NCBI GenBank assembly: GCA_021776235.1
Contig: JAJFGG010000016.1
Coordinates: 62,001 to 126,000, forward strand
Direction of reading: 5' to 3'
DNA length: 64,000 nucleotides
DNA from: Alphaproteobacteria bacterium
Lineage (GTDB): Bacteria; Pseudomonadota; Alphaproteobacteria; GCA-2731375
The position numbers were made by a program, and so were the translations under genes. Positions 1 to 8,181 of the stretch are shown in pieces (the first letter of the stretch is position 1; each line of letters opens with the position of its first letter). The notes beneath the pieces were generated by a model. It ran no database searches and was not told where the DNA came from. It saw only the letters and a list, made by a program, of their open reading frames with translations.

Positions 1-506
1 GCCAGACGTGTCGCGCCATCGAGTGCGAACTTGCTGCAGAAATAGCTGAAACGCGTTGGCGAGGCGGAGGTCATCTGCGTATCCAGCATGTTGATGATGG
101 CGCCGGATGTGGGAAATGGATCCTGTTCGGCAAATGCCTGCATGAGAAACACGGGCGCTGCGACATTGATGTCCGTTAGGCGGCGCCAGCTTTCAATCGT
201 GAGGGAACCCAGGTTGTCGGCCTCGAAAGCGGAAGCGGAATTGACCAACACCGAGACCGGGCCGCCCAGGGCCGCGGCCGCCCTGGCGATCAAGTCTTTC
301 GACGTTTCGGGTTGGCTTAGGTCATGCTGCAAACACTCGGCCCTGCCGCCCTTTGCCGTAATCTCGGCGGCCAGTTCATTGGCGCCCCTCGACGATGTAT
401 TGTAGTGCAGCGCCAGCGCGTAGCCGTCGTCAAAAAGGCCGGCCGCGATGGCGCGGCCGAGCCGTTTACCGGCCCCTGTCACCAAGGCAATTTTCTGGTC
501 GTTCAT
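1..506 (-). CDS. SDR-family pterin reductase (FolM/PTR1-like), C-terminus outside window
   Basis: Probable NAD(P)H-dependent short-chain reductase acting on pterins. The visible 168 residues start MNDQKIALVTGAGKRLGRA. The TGxxxRLG turn (residues 10-17), rather than TGxxxGIG, is typical of pteridine and dihydromonapterin reductases (PTR1/FolM). An NSAS stretch near residue 87 replaces the usual NNAG, and a YFCSK motif near residue 151 is the catalytic YxxxK. It starts 14 bases after the stop of the dihydropteroate-synthase-like gene and is the last visible gene of a four-gene pterin operon. That context supports a pterin substrate over a general SDR role. The C-terminal part runs off the window, so full length and substrate loop cannot be judged. 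A generic SDR oxidoreductase is the alternative. Confidence 0.8.
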   Translation of the reverse strand, partial: MNDQKIALVTGAGKRLGRAIAAGLFDDGYALALHYNTSSRGANELAAEITAKGGRAECLQHDLSQPETSKDLIARAAAALGGPVSVLVNSASAFEADNLGSLTIESWRRLTDINVAAPVFLMQAFAEQDPFPTSGAIINMLDTQMTSASPTRFSYFCSKFALDGATRL

Positions 507-520
507 TGCCGGCCCTTATC

Positions 521-1405
521 TCAGGCAAAATCCTGCAGATCCAGGACCGGCTGAACCCGTGGCACTTCATGGCTGCGCACCAGATTGACCTTGGATAGCA
601 CCGCCAGGGTCGCGGCACTTGTTTGGGCAACGCGAACCTCATCGCGAAACAGATAAACTGCACCGGTGAGTTGCACCGTTACCGGCCAGCCAAGTTCCCG
701 GAGGCGGAAGGATTGCAGGATGCTGTCGGTCTGATACCGGATGCGGTCCGGTCCATCCGGCAGATTGAGCGTGAAGCCAAATCCTGGATCGACCCACAGC
801 CGTTCCACGCCGGCGCTTTCGGCAAGCGCAATCCGTTCCTTGAAAAACACCAACTGCCGGTCGAAAATCTCGCTGGCTGCCGGGAGAACGTCGGACGACC
901 GGGCATTCTCACCGGGCGTATAACACAGGACAATGCCGGCCTCATGCTTCGCCACGGCCTGGTAAAAGGCTGTATCGTCGACACGCCCGGTTAAATTCAC
1001 CACGCCTGCGCCGGCTTGCAACAGCGCCACGGCAACTTCGGGATGATAGGTCTCGACCGAGACGAGGATTTGTTCCTCCGCAAGCGCGGCCACCACCGGT
1101 CGCATTCGATCGATCTGTTTTTCAATGGAAACAATATCTGCCGTGTCGCCCGTTGATTCACCGCCAATGTCCACCATGGCGGCGCCCTCCAGGGTCATCC
1201 GCCGCCCGCGATAAAGCGCGGCTTCAAAGGTATGGCAGATGGTTTCCCGATAGATGCTGTCCGGCGAAAGGTTCAACACACCCATCTGGTAGGTTCTGTC
1301 ATCAAACTGCTTGTTAAACCTGGGAAACTCGAATGTTCGGATCGGCGCTTCGAGGGCCTGGCGATAACGGCTCCATAGGGGGAAAATACGATCGGCTGAA
1401 ATCAT
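521..1405 (-). CDS. Divergent dihydropteroate synthase-like protein (pterin-binding TIM barrel)
   Basis: A 294-residue protein of the DHPS/pterin-binding family. In order it has MGVLNLSPDS (41-50, for the usual MGVLNVTPDSF), MVDIGGEST (77-85), SVETYHPEVA (116-125), VVNLTG (135-140), VDPGFGF (205-211) and LVRSHEV (275-281, for RVHDV). Barrel landmarks and the pterin-binding Asp of DPG are therefore present. Several normally conserved residues are changed. The Arg-Pro after DIGGEST is GDT, the Asp of SVDT is Glu118, and no SRKS lysine motif is seen (LTGAVYLF lies there). These positions handle p-aminobenzoate and pyrophosphate in known DHPS, so the reaction may differ. It overlaps folK by four bases (ATGA) and precedes the SDR reductase. 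Either a functional but remote folP or a paralogue acting on another pterin. Confidence 0.78.
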   Translation of the reverse strand: MISADRIFPLWSRYRQALEAPIRTFEFPRFNKQFDDRTYQMGVLNLSPDSIYRETICHTFEAALYRGRRMTLEGAAMVDIGGESTGDTADIVSIEKQIDRMRPVVAALAEEQILVSVETYHPEVAVALLQAGAGVVNLTGRVDDTAFYQAVAKHEAGIVLCYTPGENARSSDVLPAASEIFDRQLVFFKERIALAESAGVERLWVDPGFGFTLNLPDGPDRIRYQTDSILQSFRLRELGWPVTVQLTGAVYLFRDEVRVAQTSAATLAVLSKVNLVRSHEVPRVQPVLDLQDFA

Positions 1406-1953
1406 GCTGCGCCACTTTCTTCATGGGACAGTGGCAGATCATAGCCGGCTGTCCACTTGTCATCGAACAGGGTCAGATCGCCGGCTTCCGTGGGCAGACG
1501 GTTCAACAGGGTCAACATCGTGTCATGCAGTCTGGGATGTGCCAATCCGGCGGCAATGTCGCAAACCGGAACCATCACAAAGCGCCGCTCATGCATCCGG
1601 GGATGCGGCAGAACCAGTTCCGGGTCGTCTGAAATTTCCGCTTCATAAACAAGAATGTCGAGATCAAGGGTTCTTGGGCCCCAGCGGACCTTTCGCTCGC
1701 GATTTTGGCCTGCCTCAATGCGCTGCAGGGCAAGCAACAATTCCGGTGCTGATAACTCAGTCTCAAGGCGCGCCGCCCCATTGAGAAACGCGCCTTGTCT
1801 GTCCGGACCACCCACGGGTGCGGTCTCGTATAGACGGGACAATGCGACAAGCCGCGTTTCCGGTAGCCCCGACATGCCGGCAACGGCCGCGTTCAAATGC
1901 GCCAGCCGGTCGCCAAGATTTGATCCCAGTGCGATGAGGGCAACTGCCAACAC
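1402..1953 (-). CDS. folK: 6-hydroxymethyl-7,8-dihydropterin pyrophosphokinase
   Basis: Transfers pyrophosphate from ATP to 6-hydroxymethyl-dihydropterin, the step before dihydropteroate synthase in folate synthesis. The 183-residue protein has the N-terminal ALGSNLGDR (8-16), ETAPVG (43-48), the signature RWGPRTLDLDIL (90-101) with the two magnesium-binding aspartates, and LPHPRMHERRFV (115-126). Length is normal for HPPK. The start is uncertain: GTG gives this length, but a strong GGGGAGG lies only two bases upstream, and the TTG one codon later has better spacing. Its stop overlaps the start of the DHPS-like gene (ATGA), so the two are translationally coupled. The substrate-producing FolB-like gene lies 59 bases upstream. 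Confidence 0.95.
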   Translation of the reverse strand: MLAVALIALGSNLGDRLAHLNAAVAGMSGLPETRLVALSRLYETAPVGGPDRQGAFLNGAARLETELSAPELLLALQRIEAGQNRERKVRWGPRTLDLDILVYEAEISDDPELVLPHPRMHERRFVMVPVCDIAAGLAHPRLHDTMLTLLNRLPTEAGDLTLFDDKWTAGYDLPLSHEESGAA

Positions 1954-2012
1954 ATCCTCCCCAGCGGTTAACGGCGAGGCCTATCCCCAACCTCAAAATA
2001 CTTCCTTGCCAT

Positions 2013-2426
2013 TTACTGCGGCGCCCGCGTCCGCACGATGCGGATGCCCACGCCATCGGCGGCCGGAATGATGTCCGGTTTAGTGACCTTGACCTGGACG
2101 CTTTCGACCAGAGGGTTTTCAAGCACGAAGCAGGCTACCAACTCGGCCCATTCCTCCAGCAGCTCAACATGCTCGCCGGAATGCGCTTTTCTCTCGATAA
2201 ATTCGACGGCGTCGGCGTAGGAAACATATTCCCCTGTCTCTCGAACGACTTTCCCGTAATCCGGGACCGTGCGCATTTCAATATCAAATCGGAGCGCCTG
2301 GGTTTGCCCTTTCTCTGACGCGAAAACACCGACCCGGGCCTGGACCAGGAGATTTTCGATGACAATGGCGTCGGGCCCAACAGTTTTAGGCGTTGCTGAC
2401 GGTACAGCCGGATGGGCGGCTTTCAT
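2013..2426 (-). CDS. folB: Dihydroneopterin aldolase family protein
   Basis: Predicted to release glycolaldehyde from dihydroneopterin to give 6-hydroxymethyl-dihydropterin, the FolK substrate. It is a small T-fold protein with IENLLVQARVGVF near the N-terminus, VSYADAVEFIE in the middle, ELLEEWAELVACFVLE (family form LIETLAE) and VQVKVTKPDI at the end, where the KP lysine is the family catalytic residue. The ATG at 2426 is preferred because GGGAG lies about seven bases upstream. An in-frame ATG at 2444 would add six residues and lacks such a site. It is first in the pterin operon. The FolX epimerase branch of the same fold cannot be excluded, and would match the FolM-like reductase at the operon end. 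Confidence 0.83.
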   Translation of the reverse strand: MKAAHPAVPSATPKTVGPDAIVIENLLVQARVGVFASEKGQTQALRFDIEMRTVPDYGKVVRETGEYVSYADAVEFIERKAHSGEHVELLEEWAELVACFVLENPLVESVQVKVTKPDIIPAADGVGIRIVRTRAPQ

Positions 2427-2950
2427 TCGGAGCTCCCACAGCATTCAAAGACTCGTGCCCCGAAGGGTTATTCACTATTAGCCCGGCTGTCGCAGCCGTC
2501 AAGGATCGATAGGCCTGTAGGGGTACATACTCCAAAAACTTCTCCGGAAACCGGCCGCTGCAGTCCGACGACCATACCCCGCGACCAAGGGCCATCCATG
2601 ACACGGGTTACTGCGGGATGAAATAATAGCGCCGACAAATGACCATCGCTGAAAAACCGTTGGCAGTTCCATTTATGCAATCGTGGCGCATTCGCAGCAT
2701 GAATCCGCCGTGGACAGCCGCCCTCAGTACGGTTGCCGAAAATAAAACTATCAAGCTCGACGAACTAATGCCTTGGCGTTACGCTGAAGCCTCTGCGCAA
2801 CAGGGCCATCCGTCCCGAGATGGGGCGGCGGCACCGGACGGTTACGGCAAAACCAAGGATTGCAGTCGTCGGAGATGGTCGGTTGTTCGTGACGTACAGG
2901 GTTGCGCTAATTGAAAATTACTATCGGTAAGTATCACTTGGAGATGGCAT
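2427..2950. other. Gap between folB and the DUF924 gene; contains an IS66 remnant
   Basis: About 520 bases with no intact gene. Upstream of folB it should hold the promoter of the pterin operon, but no clear -35/-10 pair was recognised. The only recognisable coding remnant is the C-terminal tail of an IS66-type transposase, listed separately. The rest shows no gene-like reading frame. Confidence 0.6.
2699..2803 (+). pseudogene. Remnant of IS66-family transposase C-terminus
   Basis: The plus-strand frame reads MNPPWTAALSTVAENKT followed by IKLDELMPWRYAEA. This matches the short C-terminal element of IS66 TnpC transposases, whose tail usually reads like VDPxxWLxxVLxxIAxxK, then a (K/R)LDELLPWNY stretch. 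Nothing of the DDE catalytic domain is visible upstream, and the frame runs on past the normal stop. It is therefore a truncated fossil. A second IS66 fossil with the same orientation (tnpA end) lies just beyond the DUF924 gene. Confidence 0.6.
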
Positions 2951-3796
2951 ATGTACGACGGACTCAACCGGGGTTTCCGTACCGGGTTTCTGTTGATCGC
3001 CACAGTGCTCATGACGGCGTGTGCCGGCGCCGATTCGGTGTGGCAGAACAGCATTGCCGGCAGCAAACAACTGGAAGCAGGCTTCCAAGCCGTGCCTCCG
3101 GGCTCGCCCGAGGACAAGGGTGTCCGCTCCTATTGGCTTGCCCATACGGTCCCCGAGGCTATGGCAATATTGCATTACTGGTACGAAGAGTGGGATACGG
3201 ACCGAGTGCGTGGCGGCCGCGGCCGATATAACGAAAAGTGGTTCCCACACGGACCGGAAGGTGCCGCCGGGAGTGCAAAGGTGGATCGCGAGATCAGAGA
3301 ACGCTTCCTGCCGACCTTCGAGCGTGCCGTATCGAACCAGCTCGGCTGGAATATTGACAACAATCCATATGAAAACCTCGCATATATCCTTTTGATCGAT
3401 CAATTCTCACGCAATATGTTCCGCGGCCAGGATCGAGCTTATGCCCACGATACGCTGGCATTAAACGCAGCACGTCTGAACGTAAATAGCGGCCTCTTTC
3501 GTTATTACTTCACCGGGTATCAAAAACTATTTGTCGTGTATCCTTTCATGCACGATGAAAATCCAGCCTCTCAGACTCACTCAATCACGTTGCTCAAGTC
3601 GATCAACGAGCACCCAGATCATCGCTATGCCTTTCTCAACGCGTTCGACAAAGGTATGGAGCATTATCAGATGATTTTTATGTTTGGACGCTTCCCGCAT
3701 CGCAACGTGCGGCAGGGACGTCCGGATACCGCTCTTGAAAAGGCATATTTTACGAAAAAGGGGAGTCCAGGATTCGTGGACGGCTCCAAATGGTGA
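2951..3796 (+). CDS. DUF924 family putative lipoprotein
   Basis: A 281-residue member of the DUF924 (TPR-like all-helical) family of unknown function. The N-terminus has a basic start, a hydrophobic stretch and a lipobox-like LMTAC near residues 20-24, so the protein is probably exported and lipid-anchored. Most DUF924 proteins are cytosolic, so this is unusual. Family hallmarks are ILHYWYEEWD near residue 72, LLIDQFSRNMFRG near 147-159 and FMFGRFPHRN near 243-252. The ATG is preceded by GGAGA at good spacing. IS66 fossils flank it on both sides, so it may have arrived with or been stranded by mobile DNA. No function is inferred. Confidence 0.85.
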   Translation: MYDGLNRGFRTGFLLIATVLMTACAGADSVWQNSIAGSKQLEAGFQAVPPGSPEDKGVRSYWLAHTVPEAMAILHYWYEEWDTDRVRGGRGRYNEKWFPHGPEGAAGSAKVDREIRERFLPTFERAVSNQLGWNIDNNPYENLAYILLIDQFSRNMFRGQDRAYAHDTLALNAARLNVNSGLFRYYFTGYQKLFVVYPFMHDENPASQTHSITLLKSINEHPDHRYAFLNAFDKGMEHYQMIFMFGRFPHRNVRQGRPDTALEKAYFTKKGSPGFVDGSKW

Positions 3797-3799
3797 GCT

Positions 3800-3816
3800 G
3801 TAAGCGGTGTTCTAAC
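3800..3816 (+). repeat. Putative left terminal repeat of an IS66-family element
   Basis: The sequence GTAAGCGGTGTTCTAAC begins with GTAAGC, the usual tip of IS66-family inverted repeats. It stands about 75 bases before the tnpA-like pseudogene in the correct orientation. No matching right end was found nearby, consistent with a truncated element. Confidence 0.4.
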
Positions 3817-3846
3817 CCCATCTTTCGCGTCTGACTTAGATTTGCG

Positions 3847-3870
3847 AGTCTCCTGGTTTTGCAGGAGACT
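3847..3870 (+). promoter_or_regulatory. Hairpin covering the Shine-Dalgarno of the tnpA remnant
   Basis: A perfect 9-base inverted repeat, AGTCTCCTG and CAGGAGACT, is separated by GTTTTG and followed by TTTC. The right arm contains AGGAG, the ribosome-binding site of the ATG at 3876, so the folded RNA would hide it. This could limit transposase translation or act as a weak terminator against read-through transcription. Confidence 0.55.
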
Positions 3871-3875
3871 TTCTG

Positions 3876-4196
3876 ATGAGAGAGACAGACCAAAAGGATA
3901 GTCAAAAGGACAGTCCTAATACCCGGGGCGAATCCGTTTTTAGCAGTTCTGCGTTTTCGCGGCTTGACGTTATCTCGGGCCCGACGGGCCGTCATCGTTG
4001 GCCAGCAGATGTGAAGGCGCGGATCGCGGCGGAGTCCCATGCTCCGGGTGTTTCTGTGTTGGAGGTGGCGCGTCGCCATGAGCTTCGCGCCAACCAACTT
4101 TATCTTTGACGCCGCCAGGCGCGGGAGGGCAAGCTGGTGCGGTTGGAGGATGTGTTCGGCGGCGATGGCCAGGAATTACACTTTGGATTACGGTGA
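3876..4196 (+). pseudogene. IS66-family TnpA (OrfA) pseudogene
   Basis: The frame encodes a helix-turn-helix TnpA-like protein: RHRWPADVKARIAAES, then PGVSVLEVARRHELRANQLY. The next codon is TGA (4107-4109) where the family has TGG for tryptophan. After the stop the same frame continues RRQAREGKLVRLEDVF, as expected for an OrfA, and then degenerates into a short unrelated tail ending at a second stop. One nonsense mutation plus truncation have therefore inactivated it. TnpB and TnpC are absent downstream. Confidence 0.75.
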
Positions 4197-4243
4197 GAGT
4201 GCAGTTTATTGATGTCCAGTGAACGACATGGCAGGCTCGGCCC

Positions 4244-4477
4244 ATGGCCCGGCTGGCCAGAATTGTCCTTCCCGTCGCCCGCACGATTTCACCCAGCGCG
4301 GCAACGGCGTGAAACAGACTTTTTTTTGTGCCTGGCGACTATCCGCTCGATCGCGATCTGCCTGGCTGTTGGTGCTGTTCGGTCGAGGTCTGGGCCTGAT
4401 GCCCGATGCCCAATCACGTCCATCTCGTCCTGGTGCCGCACGACACGTACGGCCCGCGGCGCTCGCCGTCGAGCGTG
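4244..4477 (+). pseudogene. REP-associated tyrosine transposase (RAYT) pseudogene, frameshifted and truncated
   Basis: Pieces of a RAYT/IS200-like Y1 transposase appear in three frames in the correct order. They are MARLARIVLP at the start, then PHDFTQRGNGVKQTFFC in a second frame, then GDYPLDRDLP and VEVWA followed by a stop, and finally MPNHVHLVLVPHDTYG. The HVH of the last motif is the HUH metal-binding signature of this family. At least two frameshifts and one stop separate the pieces. Homology ends just before the neighbouring minus-strand gene, so the C-terminal half with the catalytic tyrosine is lost. No REP palindromes were recognised nearby. Confidence 0.75.
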
Positions 4478-4485
4478 CGCTGCTG

Positions 4486-5085
4486 CTACGCTGGCGCCCT
4501 GTCGCCGGGCGGCAGATCGGCCGCCTTGCGCCGGATATTTCCTGGCCGGTCGAACAGCACAATGCAGCGGTCGGGCGCCAGGGTGGCGGGCCTGAAGGCG
4601 AAGTCTTCGATCTGCTTCAGGAAAGCCGCATCGCCGCAGCCAGGCACGCGGCAGTCCGGTTTGCCCTTGGGACAGCGTCCATAGGTGCAAAGACGGCCCA
4701 GATAGCCGTCGCTTCCGGGGGCCAGAATGAATACGTCAACCTGGTGATGGGCCACGCCGATACCCTCGGCCTGATAGAGCTTGTTCACGGTCTGGCCGCG
4801 AAGCCGGTTGAGCCTCGGCAGAGCCTCCAGGCTTGATAGCCAGAGCGCGAGATCGAGATCCTTGCACTCGTGCCAAAGTTCGATCCCGGCCCGGCGATAG
4901 AGGCCAAAGCGCGGCACCTCTTTCCACAAAGGCCGGGCAACCGAGCCGATCAGGGCGATCCGCTGCACGGCCTCGACGGCCGACCAGGCATCAACGAGCG
5001 CATCGGCCGCCAGCCGGAGTTGCCGATGGCGCAACGCAAGCCGGCCGTTGTCCTCGTCGATCCTGTGTTGCGGAATGCGCGCCAT
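4486..5085 (-). CDS. Nucleotidyltransferase-like conserved hypothetical protein
   Basis: About 199 residues. The central part reads ALIGSVARPLWKEVPRF then KDLDLALWL. A GS followed after a spacer by DLDLA resembles the nucleotidyltransferase fold (GS and DxD). A later VDVFIL could supply the third acidic residue. The segment CTYGRCPKGKPDCRVPGCG carries four closely spaced cysteines, suggesting a metal-binding knuckle. The start is uncertain between ATG at 5085 and GTG at 5094. It stands alone between the RAYT fossil and tRNA-Lys. A substrate cannot be assigned. Confidence 0.68.
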   Translation of the reverse strand: MARIPQHRIDEDNGRLALRHRQLRLAADALVDAWSAVEAVQRIALIGSVARPLWKEVPRFGLYRRAGIELWHECKDLDLALWLSSLEALPRLNRLRGQTVNKLYQAEGIGVAHHQVDVFILAPGSDGYLGRLCTYGRCPKGKPDCRVPGCGDAAFLKQIEDFAFRPATLAPDRCIVLFDRPGNIRRKAADLPPGDRAPA

Positions 5086-5189
5086 GGCCAGCACCGGAGT
5101 TCACGTCGCCCCCGATCGAAAGGCAGTCCACCCTGCCGATCTGACCGGCGCGAAACAGTGTAACCGATTGACTTTAGAACTATTTTTAT

Positions 5190-5265
5190 TGGTACGCCCG
5201 ACTGGGATCGAACCAGTGACCTACTGATTAAAAGTCAGTTGCTCTACCAACTGAGCTACGGGCGC
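5190..5265 (-). tRNA. tRNA-Lys (anticodon TTT)
   Basis: The minus strand gives a full cloverleaf: acceptor GCGCCCG pairing with CGGGCGT, D-arm AGCTCAGTTGGTAGAGC, anticodon arm with CTTTTAA in the loop, and T-arm with GGTTCGATCCC. The discriminator is A and CCA is encoded. It lies downstream of tgt on the same strand. Its 3' end faces the decayed mobile-element islet, the usual side for integration at a tRNA, but no duplicated tRNA 3' end was seen. Confidence 0.97.
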
Positions 5266-5333
5266 ATCGCGGCGGAACTTAGGTCGGTGCGGGGTTGGGG
5301 TCAATGTTAATTCGACCGAAGGCGCCGTAAAAA

Positions 5334-6458
5334 TCATACGGGGTCGATATCACCCATGGTTGCCAGCCTTGCATGCTCGGCGGCGAAAGCCTCCAGGCTA
5401 CCCCGGCTGATGGCGGCGCGCAGACTGGCCATCAGATCCTGATAGTGGGTCAGGTTGTGCCAGGTCGCCAGCATGGCGCCCAGGATCTCCTTGGCGCGGA
5501 ACAGATGGTGCAGATAGCCGCGGGAATAATGCCGGCACAACGGGCAACGGCAATCGGCGTCCACCGGGCGGGGGTCGTCGGCGTGGCGGGCGTTGCGGAT
5601 ATTCAGGGTGGCGCGGGGGCTGAACAGCTGCCCCGTGCGTCCGGAACGGGTGGGCATCACGCAATCGAACATGTCAATGCCGCGCTGCACCGCCCCGACG
5701 ATGTCGCCCGGCCGCCCCACGCCCATGAGATAACGGGGCCGGTCTGCAGGCAGATGCGGCACCGTACCCTCCAGGGTGCTGAAAGTCAGGGCCTGCCCCT
5801 CGCCCACCGCCAGGCCGCCGACGGCATAGCCGTCAAAGCCTATCTGCAACAGCCTGGCGGCGGATTCAGCGCGCAAATCCGGGTACATGCCGCCCTGCAC
5901 AATGCCGAACAGAGCATAGCCCGGCCGCGCCACGAAGGCCGCCCGGCAGCGTTCGGCCCAGCGCATGGAAAGCTGCATGGAGGCCGCCGCGACTGCTTCG
6001 GTGGCGGGAAACGGCGTGCATTCATCAAAGGCCATGGTGATATCGGCGTCGAGCAGATGCTGCACCTCTATGCTGCGCTCGGGGCTGAGATGCATTTCGG
6101 AGCCGTCAATATGGGATTTGAAGGTCACCCCGGCCTCGTCCAGCTGCCGCAGATCGGAGAGGGAATAGACCTGAAAACCACCGGAATCCGTCAAAATGGG
6201 CCGCTGCCAATGCATGAAGTCGTGCAGGCCGCCAAGGCGGGCCAGCCGTTCCGCGCCGGGCCGCAGCATCAGGTGATAGGTATTGGCCAGGACAATATCG
6301 GCCCCGGTTTCGCGCACCGCCTCGGGCGTCATCGCCTTGACCGTGGCGGCGGTGCCGACGGGCATGAAGGCCGGCGTGGCGATGGCGCCATGGGCCGTGG
6401 TGATCGCACCCGTCCGCGCCGCGCCGTCCCGGGCCAGAAGCTGAAAGCCGTAGGTCAT
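5334..6458 (-). CDS. tgt: tRNA-guanine transglycosylase
   Basis: Exchanges guanine-34 for preQ1 in tRNAs with GUN anticodons, the committed tRNA step of queuosine synthesis. The 374-residue protein has the nucleophile-region [10 protein letters not shown] (91-100), GGLAVGE (214-220), [13 protein letters not shown] (264-276) with the second catalytic Asp265, and the zinc site Cys303-x-Cys305-x2-Cys308 with His334. Length is normal for bacterial TGT. Its ATG overlaps the queA stop (ATGA), so the two queuosine genes are coupled. Confidence 0.98.
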   Translation of the reverse strand: MTYGFQLLARDGAARTGAITTAHGAIATPAFMPVGTAATVKAMTPEAVRETGADIVLANTYHLMLRPGAERLARLGGLHDFMHWQRPILTDSGGFQVYSLSDLRQLDEAGVTFKSHIDGSEMHLSPERSIEVQHLLDADITMAFDECTPFPATEAVAAASMQLSMRWAERCRAAFVARPGYALFGIVQGGMYPDLRAESAARLLQIGFDGYAVGGLAVGEGQALTFSTLEGTVPHLPADRPRYLMGVGRPGDIVGAVQRGIDMFDCVMPTRSGRTGQLFSPRATLNIRNARHADDPRPVDADCRCPLCRHYSRGYLHHLFRAKEILGAMLATWHNLTHYQDLMASLRAAISRGSLEAFAAEHARLATMGDIDPV

Positions 6459-7564
6459 CGGCTGGCCTGACGGGTTTGCACCGCTTCCAGCAAACAGCCG
6501 TCGCCATAGGAATAGAAACGATAGCCGGCCTGGATGGCATGGGCATAGGCCGTCCGCATGCGGGCCAGGCCGGCGAAGGCGGCGACCAGCATGAACAGGG
6601 TGGAGCGGGGCAGATGGAAATTGGTCAGCAACAGATCCACGACACGGAATTCAAAGCCCGGGGTGATGAAGATATCGGTCTCGCCGTCGAACGGCGCCAA
6701 AATTTCACTGTCCGGCACGCCCCGGGCGGCGCTTTCCAACAGCCGTAGCGAGGTGGTGCCAACCGCCACCACCCGCCCGCCCCCGGCGCGGGTTTCGCGG
6801 ATCTGTTGCACCACACTTTCATCAACCCGGCCCCATTCGCCATGCATCACGTGATCGGCGGTATCGGCCACGCTGACGGGCCGGAAGGTGCCCGCTCCCA
6901 CATGCAATGTGACCTCGGCGTGGCCAATCCCCGCCTGGCCCAGGCGCGCCAGCAGTCGGTTGGTGAAATGCAAGCCGGCGGTCGGCGCCGCCACGGCACC
7001 GTCGTGACGGGCCAGAACGGTCTGATAATCCACCTTGTCCCGGGCATCAACGGCCCTGTGTTTGCGAATATAGGGCGGCAGGGGCAGGCTGCCGTGGCGT
7101 TCCAGAGCCGCCATCAGGGCGGCATCGTCCAGGGCGAAATCCAGCACCACCTGGCCATCCGCATGGGGGCCCTGCACGGTGGCGGTGAAATCGCCGGCGA
7201 TCTCCAGACGGTCGCCCGCCCGCAGACGCCGGGCCGGACGCGCGAAGGCCTGCCAACAGCCCCGGCCCAGAGCCTGCAGCAGGGTCAATTCAATCCGGGC
7301 CGCACCACGCCGGGCCTGCAATTGCAGGGGCAGGACCCGCGTGTTGTTGAAGACCAGCAAATCCCCGGGCCGCAACAAATCCGGCAGATCGCCGATCAGC
7401 CGATCGTGCAATGCCGCCATGTCGCGCGAATTATCCCCTGAACTGTCGCCCGAATTATCCCCCGAATTAGCGATGTGCAGCAAACGGGCGCTGTCGCGCG
7501 GCCGCGCCGGCCGCAGGGCGATGGCCTCGGGGGGCAGTGCAAAATCGAATTGGTCGACGTCCAT
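6455..7564 (-). CDS. queA: S-adenosylmethionine:tRNA ribosyltransferase-isomerase
   Basis: Transfers and isomerises the ribosyl group of SAM onto preQ1-tRNA to form epoxyqueuosine. Family motifs include [17 protein letters not shown] at the N-terminus, [35 protein letters not shown] and [12 protein letters not shown] towards the C-terminus. Residues 33-48 form a four-residue repeat ([16 protein letters not shown]) encoded by 12-base tandem units. The insert lies in a surface region between LLHI and the [19 protein letters not shown] segment. The gene overlaps tgt, and the cyclophilin gene lies 50 bases upstream. Confidence 0.97.
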   Translation of the reverse strand: MDVDQFDFALPPEAIALRPARPRDSARLLHIANSGDNSGDSSGDNSRDMAALHDRLIGDLPDLLRPGDLLVFNNTRVLPLQLQARRGAARIELTLLQALGRGCWQAFARPARRLRAGDRLEIAGDFTATVQGPHADGQVVLDFALDDAALMAALERHGSLPLPPYIRKHRAVDARDKVDYQTVLARHDGAVAAPTAGLHFTNRLLARLGQAGIGHAEVTLHVGAGTFRPVSVADTADHVMHGEWGRVDESVVQQIRETRAGGGRVVAVGTTSLRLLESAARGVPDSEILAPFDGETDIFITPGFEFRVVDLLLTNFHLPRSTLFMLVAAFAGLARMRTAYAHAIQAGYRFYSYGDGCLLEAVQTRQASR

Positions 7565-7614
7565 TGGCGGCGTTCCGCTATTCCGTCAAACGCGCCAGCG
7601 CCGCCGCCGGAAGC

Positions 7615-8157
7615 TTATTCCGGGTCGGCGGCGATCCGCATGGAAATGATCTTGTCCGGGTTATCGACCACGCCGCTGCCGGGCGCACCCTTTTTGATCT
7701 TGTCCACGGCCTCCATGCCGGCGGTGACCTGTCCCCAGAAGGTATATTGCCCGTCCAGCCAAGGCGCGGCCTTGAAGACAATGAAGAACTGGCTGTCGGC
7801 GCTATTGGGATCGGCCGCGCGGGCCATGGACAGGGCGCCGCGCAGATGCTTCTCGTTGGAGAATTCAGCCTCCAGATGCTGCCCCGAGCCCCCCGTGCCC
7901 GTGCCCGTCGGGTCGCCGGTCTGGGCCATGAAATCCTCGATCACCCGGTGAAAGACGATGCCGTCATAAAATTTTTGACGCACCAGTTCCTTGATGCGCG
8001 CGACATGCTTAGGCGCCAGATCGGGACGCATTTCGATGGTCACCTGGCCATCCTTCAGTTCCAAATAGATGGTATTTTCCAAGTCAGCTGCTCCTACCTG
8101 CATGGCCGGCAACGCCATCGCCATGATGAGTCCAAAAATAAGTCGTCGAATTTGCAT
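7615..8157 (-). CDS. Peptidyl-prolyl cis-trans isomerase, cyclophilin type, exported
   Basis: A 180-residue cyclophilin. After a signal peptide (MQIRRLIFGLIMAMALPA, predicted cleavage near GAA-DL), the mature domain has FYDGIVFHRVIEDFMAQTGDP, the core catalytic and binding segment with its Arg. QFFIVF and LDGQYTFWGQV follow; the usual WLDG(K/R)HTVFG tryptophan pocket is changed to Tyr-Thr-Phe. The short GTGTGGSG insert is typical of proteobacterial PpiA/PpiB. It probably assists proline isomerisation in the periplasm. It sits in the order coaD, ppi, queA, tgt. Confidence 0.93.
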   Translation of the reverse strand: MQIRRLIFGLIMAMALPAMQVGAADLENTIYLELKDGQVTIEMRPDLAPKHVARIKELVRQKFYDGIVFHRVIEDFMAQTGDPTGTGTGGSGQHLEAEFSNEKHLRGALSMARAADPNSADSQFFIVFKAAPWLDGQYTFWGQVTAGMEAVDKIKKGAPGSGVVDNPDKIISMRIAADPE

Positions 8158-8181
8158 CCCGCCGCCCCTCGTCAGATCAAT

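Noticed and set aside
4209-4836. Long plus-strand open frames across the islet
   Set aside because: They lie opposite the nucleotidyltransferase-like gene or mix frames of the RAYT fossil; motif order shows the fossil reading is right.
5373-6470. A 365-codon plus-strand frame opposite tgt
   Set aside because: It is the antisense of tgt, a clear housekeeping gene; the encoded sequence is His/Gly/Gln rich as expected from a GC-rich shadow frame.
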